From positions 1 to 38,701 of the forward strand of contig CACOMW010000013.1 in assembly GCA_902628365.1 (NCBI GenBank): a DNA stretch of 38,701 nucleotides, read 5' to 3'. The position numbers and the translations under genes are program-made. The notes under the pieces are model-generated. The model made no database searches. It was not told the DNA's origin and saw nothing but the letters and a program-made list of their open reading frames with translations. The DNA comes from an uncultured Marinoscillum sp. GTDB lineage: Bacteria; Bacteroidota; Bacteroidia; Cytophagales; MED-G16. Shown here in pieces: positions 24,801 to 30,800 of the stretch (the first letter of the stretch is position 1; every line of letters begins with the position of its first letter).

Positions 24801-27800
24801 GTTTATAATACCATCTTGATCAAAATCTCCACTTCCTTCAATGCCATCTAAGATACCGTCGTTATCATCATCTATATCATTCTCATCTGCTACACCATCT
24901 GCATCGGTATCTGCTTTAACAGTAAGAAGCCCATTGTTTGAATACACATCGATATCACACTCAAATGAAGCATTATTCAGCGATAACCTATATAGATTTC
25001 CAGTAAAATTTAAAGGTGGATTGGTAACAGTCAATACCTTAGTTGTTACACCAGAATAGATTGCATTGTTAGCCAAATTTTGCCAATTAAATCCTCCATT
25101 GGTACTTACCTGCCATCTAAATGATATTACGGCACCACCATTTAAGCTTCCATCAGCTGTGAAGGTAGTAGTACCTCGTTGGACTACTACTCTATTGACA
25201 GGGTGAGCGGTGACGGTAACACCTGCAGATAGTTCTTTATAATCTTTTGTTCCACTGTTATCAGCATCTAATGGATCTGTATATCCTGTAACTGGAGTTT
25301 GATTTTCATTTTTTATTACTTTTCCATTGTTATCTACAACTACCGCGTTGGTTGCACCTGTTCCTAATATCCCGTTATCGTCAGGATCTTCAAGCCCAGC
25401 TTCTTTAACATCTTTACATCCGTCTCCATCACTATCCAAATCAAACCAATTTGGAACTCCATCGCCATCAAGGTCTCCTCCTGTTTCTTCGGTATCCAAA
25501 ATACCATCGTTATCATCATCTAGGTCAACAGAGTTAATAATTCCATCTTGATCAAAATCATTGGAAATCCTGAGAAATACTTCTGGAGTAGTGATGTCTT
25601 GATCACAAGCAAACGATAAGATCTTCACTGTAACCCTATATTTGTTGTTGTTCATAGATGATATTACATCTGTTAAGGTTAATGTTGCAGTGGTAGCACC
25701 AGAATATTTTCCACCATTTGTAATATTTGCCCAATTCCCTCCTGGAACCTTTTCCTGCCATTGATACGTTATCCCTCCTGTTCCAGCGGCAGAAACAGTA
25801 TAAGTAACCGTTGTATTAGCATTAGTAATCCTTTTTACTGGGTTTGCTAAAATGCTCACTGCAGTGCCCGCCTGCAAATAATCTTTTGTTCCGTTATTGT
25901 CTAAATCATTTGGAGTAGTATAACCACCATGGCCTGTTACTTTTCCATCACCATCAACATTAGGAGGTGCATCGGGACCTAACATTCCATCGTCGTTGGC
26001 ATCGGTAAAGCCAGCTTCAATTACGTCTTTACAGGTATCTCCGTCGCTATCAAGATCAAACCAATTGGGAATGCCATCGTTATCAGGATCTGCATCTCCT
26101 TCTACAGTATCCAATATTCCATCGTTGTCATCATCCAAATCATCGGAATCTTTCACTCCATCTAAATCATTATCTGGGTGGACAGTAAGCGTAGCAGTAC
26201 AAGTAGTAGCATCGGCGCCGCATTTAAATCCTTCTGTACTGAGAAGAGATCTGTATTTATTTCCATTTTGAGAAACTAGCACGTTAGTTACATTTAACGT
26301 TGCTGCATTCACGTTGGAATAACTTCCCGCTTTTGGATACGATATAGTTTTTATAGGAAAATGCTTGTCTCCAGCAAGATTTATCGCTTCTTGATGCGTG
26401 TTTGCATTATCAAGACAGTTGTTACATGCCGTCCAGTCGTTCATGTTAAACGTTGGAGTAGGAAACTTATTAGCTTTTCTGTAGAGCCAACCCTCGTTAT
26501 ACTCCCAAGCTTTTCCTGTTCCATCCTCTCCTATCACTCCTACTACATCCACAATTTCCCATACATCTGGATTAGGAACTGTATGTTTTCTTATAAGTGT
26601 AATGGCATCATCACCAGCACGAGTAGTATGAAAATGCCCCTGATTTCTACTAGCATTAGTATTGGTACCAGCAATTTTATCTGAAGTACTTAAATAATTA
26701 GAAAAATAGTTGTTAAATTGATTTTGGTCATAATACACATAAAAATAAGATCCTTTTGGCAGGGCAACATTTGGAAGAGTATAATAAGGATACCTATGAT
26801 AGTTTTGATTGGCATTCTGATTTTGATCAATTCCTACATTATAAATATTTAAATTAGCAACATCACTAATCGCATACAACTCAACTACTATAGGGTAGTC
26901 GTTTGATCTACCTCCGGACATGACCCCAGTAATCATAAGAGGGTCATCTAAATTTCTCCAAGTAGACCCGTTATCAAAACTTTCTTGCCATGTGTATTTA
27001 ACCTTACCGTTTGGAGTTGCGTTTGCAGTGAAGGTAGCAGTCTGGTTAACAGTTTTGGTTTGGTTAGAAGGACAGACGTTATTGTTGGATGCTGCTGTTC
27101 CTGCCTCTTGAAAGTCATGAGTACCGTTTCCATCTAAATCGTCAAGATAAGAGCTACTATAAAATCCATTAGATTGATGTGTTTTAATTTTTCCGTTGTT
27201 ACTAGTAGTACTTATAGTAGTGCCATTATAATATACATATACTGTACAGTTATTAGTGTTTCCTGGGGTACAAGTATAATTTCCATCTCCTGGTTTTCCG
27301 TTGTTATCGCTTCCATCATCAACTGATTTACTTGTAAAATTGCTCCATCCCGCCTCTACCACATCTTTACATCCATCGTTATCGCTATCTAACTCCAACC
27401 GATCAGGAATCCCATCACTATCTGAGTCACCCGGTTCATCTTGATCTAAAATTCCATCGTTATCATCATCTCGATCAAAGGTATCAGGAACGAGATCATC
27501 GTCGGTATCTAAAAGAACATTCATGGTAGCAGCATTGGATGTTGCAGGAGTCCCACAGACAAACGCTAAAGGGCTTATTACAGCTCTATATTTATTGTCA
27601 TGTTTGTTTAAAGCAGGACCAGTAATGGTAAGGGTTGTTGTTGTGACCCCACCATATATCCCTCCGTTAGAAAGGTTACTCCAGTTTTGACCGTTGTCAA
27701 CACTTTCTTGCCACTGATAGGTTACTCCTCCTACCGCCGTTCCAGCTACAGAAAAAGTAAAAATATCTCCCTCTGCCCTAGTGTAATCTAAAGGTTGAGT

Positions 27801-30800
27801 AGACACAGATGGGTTTCCACCTACTTCCTTATAATCATGTGTTCCATTGCTGTCTCTATCCAAAGCTGATGGAGAAGTATATCCAGCTACGTTAGAATTA
27901 TCAGCATTTTTTATGACTTTACCGTTGTTAGGATCCACTTTCACGTCAGTTCCAGCATTTCCAGTACTTGTTCCTGTACCTAAAATACCATTATTATCAG
28001 GGTCAGTAAGGCCAGCTTCTATCACGTCTTTACATCCATCTCCATCACTGTCTAGATCAAAGTGATTAGGAATACCGTCATTGTCGATATCACCAGTGCC
28101 TTCCTCTGTATCTAATATTCCATCATTATCATCATCAAGGTCATTCGCATTATTAACTCCATCATTATCGTTATCGGTTTTTACTGAAAGCAAGGCATCA
28201 TTGGATGTCACATCACTACCACAAACAAAGGATGGAGTGGAAATAATGACCCTATACTTTCTTTGATCCATTGATCCAGGTACATTAGTAAGCGTTAAAG
28301 TGGCTGTGGTAGCACCAGAGTAAACACCTCCATTTGCAATATTTGCCCAATTGCCTGCTCCAATTTTCTCCTGCCATTGGTAAGCCATCGCACTCACAGA
28401 AGCGCTGTTAACAGTAAATGTTCCGTTAGTTCCAGATGCAATAAGAATTGCTGATGGGTGAGTTATCAGATTGATTGCCCCTCCTACCTGTAAAAAATCT
28501 TTTGTTCCATTGTTATCTATATCATCTGGCGTGGTATATCCATCACTAACTACTGCAGAAACTTTTCCCTGGCCGTCATACTGATAGGTAGGACTTCCTA
28601 GAATACCATCGTTATTTCCATCTGTAAAGCCTGCTTCTTTCACGTCAAAACACCCATCACCATCACTATCCAAATCCAAAGTATTTGGGATGCCGTCGTT
28701 GTCTGCATCTCCTGCTCCTTCATCGGTATCCAAGATACCATCGTTATCATCATCTAAATCGTCAGAATCTTTAATATCATCGTTATCTGAATCCAAGAAA
28801 ACAGTTAAATCTGCAGCGTTAGTAAATAAATCGACATCACATTTGAAAGCAGGCGATTTCGTTAGCGCCTTGTATTTGTATCCGTCCATGCTGAATGGTA
28901 CGTTTGCAATTGTAAGGGTAGCATTCGAACAACTTCCGTAAACAGGTCCTGGACTGCTAAATGCTTTAAGAGGATATTTTTTGTCTGCAGGGTGCCAATC
29001 ATTATTTTTTCCATTTCCCTGACCACCCATATACATACAATCATTACATACAGTCCAGTCGTTGATGTTAAATGTTGTTTTAGGCCCTGTATTTTTTTTT
29101 CTATACATCCAACCGTCTCTGTATTTCCATGGGGCATTCCATCCATTTTGACCATTTAACCCGGCTTCATCAACTTTTTTCCATGCGGAGGAATTGACAT
29201 CTGGTCTTTTGTAAAGCACAACAGGATACCTTCCATCAATATTACCTACATCGTTGTTAGTTTGCATTTTATGTCCTCCAGCACCAGCCTGGGAAGCAGG
29301 TACTCCCGGAAAAAAATCATCAAAATATGTGCCATGACTATATCTTGTAATTATATAAAACTGACCTGCTACCAAACTTTGATTTGATAAAGATTGAGAG
29401 TTATTTGTATTACTAGTGTAAGATGATGTTCCTACATCTATACCATATAATCTTAAATCTGGAATATCTTTTAAGGCATATAGCTCAATCATACGCGGCC
29501 AGTTTCCACCTTGCCAAGATCCTTCCATCACACCTGTAATCATCAAATCAGGTTTATCGCATATCGATTCCCACGTATTTCCGTTATCAGGACTTTCATA
29601 CCACTCATACCCTACCGATCCAGTAGCAGTACCAGCAGCACTGAAAGCAGCATTTTTAGTATTTGAAATTCCATTTACTAGGTTACCGTTGATTAAAGTT
29701 TGCGGGGTGGTAGGATGTTGTGAAACAGCAACTGCACCACCTGCCTCAAGAAAATCTTTAGTTCCATTTCCATCTAGGTCATCGGGGGTTTGGTAGTCTT
29801 CATTGTTAATGCCAGAAGTAACTTTCCCTTGGTTGTTTACCTGAACAGGGCTATAACCAAGTTTGCCGTCGTTATTTCCGTCGGTAAATCCAGCTTCTGT
29901 GACGTCTTTACACCCATCTCCATCACTATCATAATCTTGGTGATTTGGTTTTCCATCGTTATCAAGGTCTCCAGTACCTTCTATATCATCTAAAATTCCG
30001 TCATTGTCATCATCTAGATCATCTTCATCTGGAACCTGGTCATTATCAAAGTCTGGAAGAAATACAGTTAAAGCAGCTACATTAGTAATTTTGTCATCTC
30101 CACATTTAAATGCAGGCGTACGCATATAAAGCCTATAAGAATAATTTGTCATGCCGATGGTGACACTTGTAATAGATAGCGTTGTAGTGGTCACACCAGA
30201 ATATGCCCCACCGTTTGATAAATCTGCCCACGATCCGCCGCCATCCGTACTGATTTGCCAATTGTAAGTAATCGTTCCATTTGCAACAGTACCAGCGCCA
30301 GTAAATTGTACATTGGTTCCTACAAGCACATTCAACGAAGTTGGATGCCCTGTGATATTTAGTTCATTTCCAATCTCTAAGTAATCTTTCGTTCCGTTAT
30401 TGTCTGCATCGGCTGGAGTACTGTAAGGAGCTCCAATCACCCTTCCCTGAGGATTGACGACAGGATCATCGTCACCATAGTACTTGTCGTTGTTTGCATC
30501 TGGAAACCCTGCTTCCAATACATCACTACAGCCATCTCCATCGGAATCATCATCAAATTTGTTGATTTTTCCGTCGTTATCAACATCTCCATTGCCTTCT
30601 ACTGAATCTAAAATACCGTCATTGTCATCATCTTCGTCAACAGAATCAGGAACTCCGTCGTCATCATAGTCCTGCTGAAGAAAATTTGAGGGAACTGGAT
30701 CAACATAAACATCAGGATAAGGAAATTTATTGCTGTAAACCAAAAAAGAGAAGCTTTTAGCAGATAATACATTGCCATATAATAAAAATGAGATAAATAA

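Larger units (their letters stand above)
10213..30672 (-). repeat. 24-module TSP3-like + Ig-like repeat array
   Basis: Module starts, read by their D-x-D-x-D motif on the minus strand, lie near 30672, 30054, 28795, 28178, 27510, 26176, 25560, 24912, 23663, 23042, 22401, 21123, 19711, 19057, 18404, 17231, 16576, 15918, 15252, 14577, 13921, 13299, 11481 and 10859. Plain modules are about 205-225 aa, and longer gaps hold inserted domains. Each module has a Cys in DSDGDGC and another near its end (F-C), probably a disulfide pair. Modules 14-20 form one subfamily (mostly ILGTGLTNTV) and modules 4, 8 and 11 share GTS[TV]GNAGTDVKVDPNNGK. Positions are accurate to about 10 bases. Confidence 0.88.

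Noticed and set aside
10800-30640. Recurrent 24-base 'catcgttatcatcatctaaa'-type sequence, about 24 copies
   Set aside because: It looks like a regularly spaced repeat, but the spacing is about 620-680 bp and in frame. It encodes the LDDDNDGI motif, so it is not a CRISPR array.
10600-30669. Many plus-strand frames of 60-107 codons rich in Ser/Pro (SLSSSKS-like) or His/Tyr/Leu
   Set aside because: They are antisense shadows of the Asp-rich minus-strand repeats: the complement of GAT-GAT-GAT codons reads ATC/TCA, giving Ser and Ile runs. They recur at the same place in each module and have no independent start signals.
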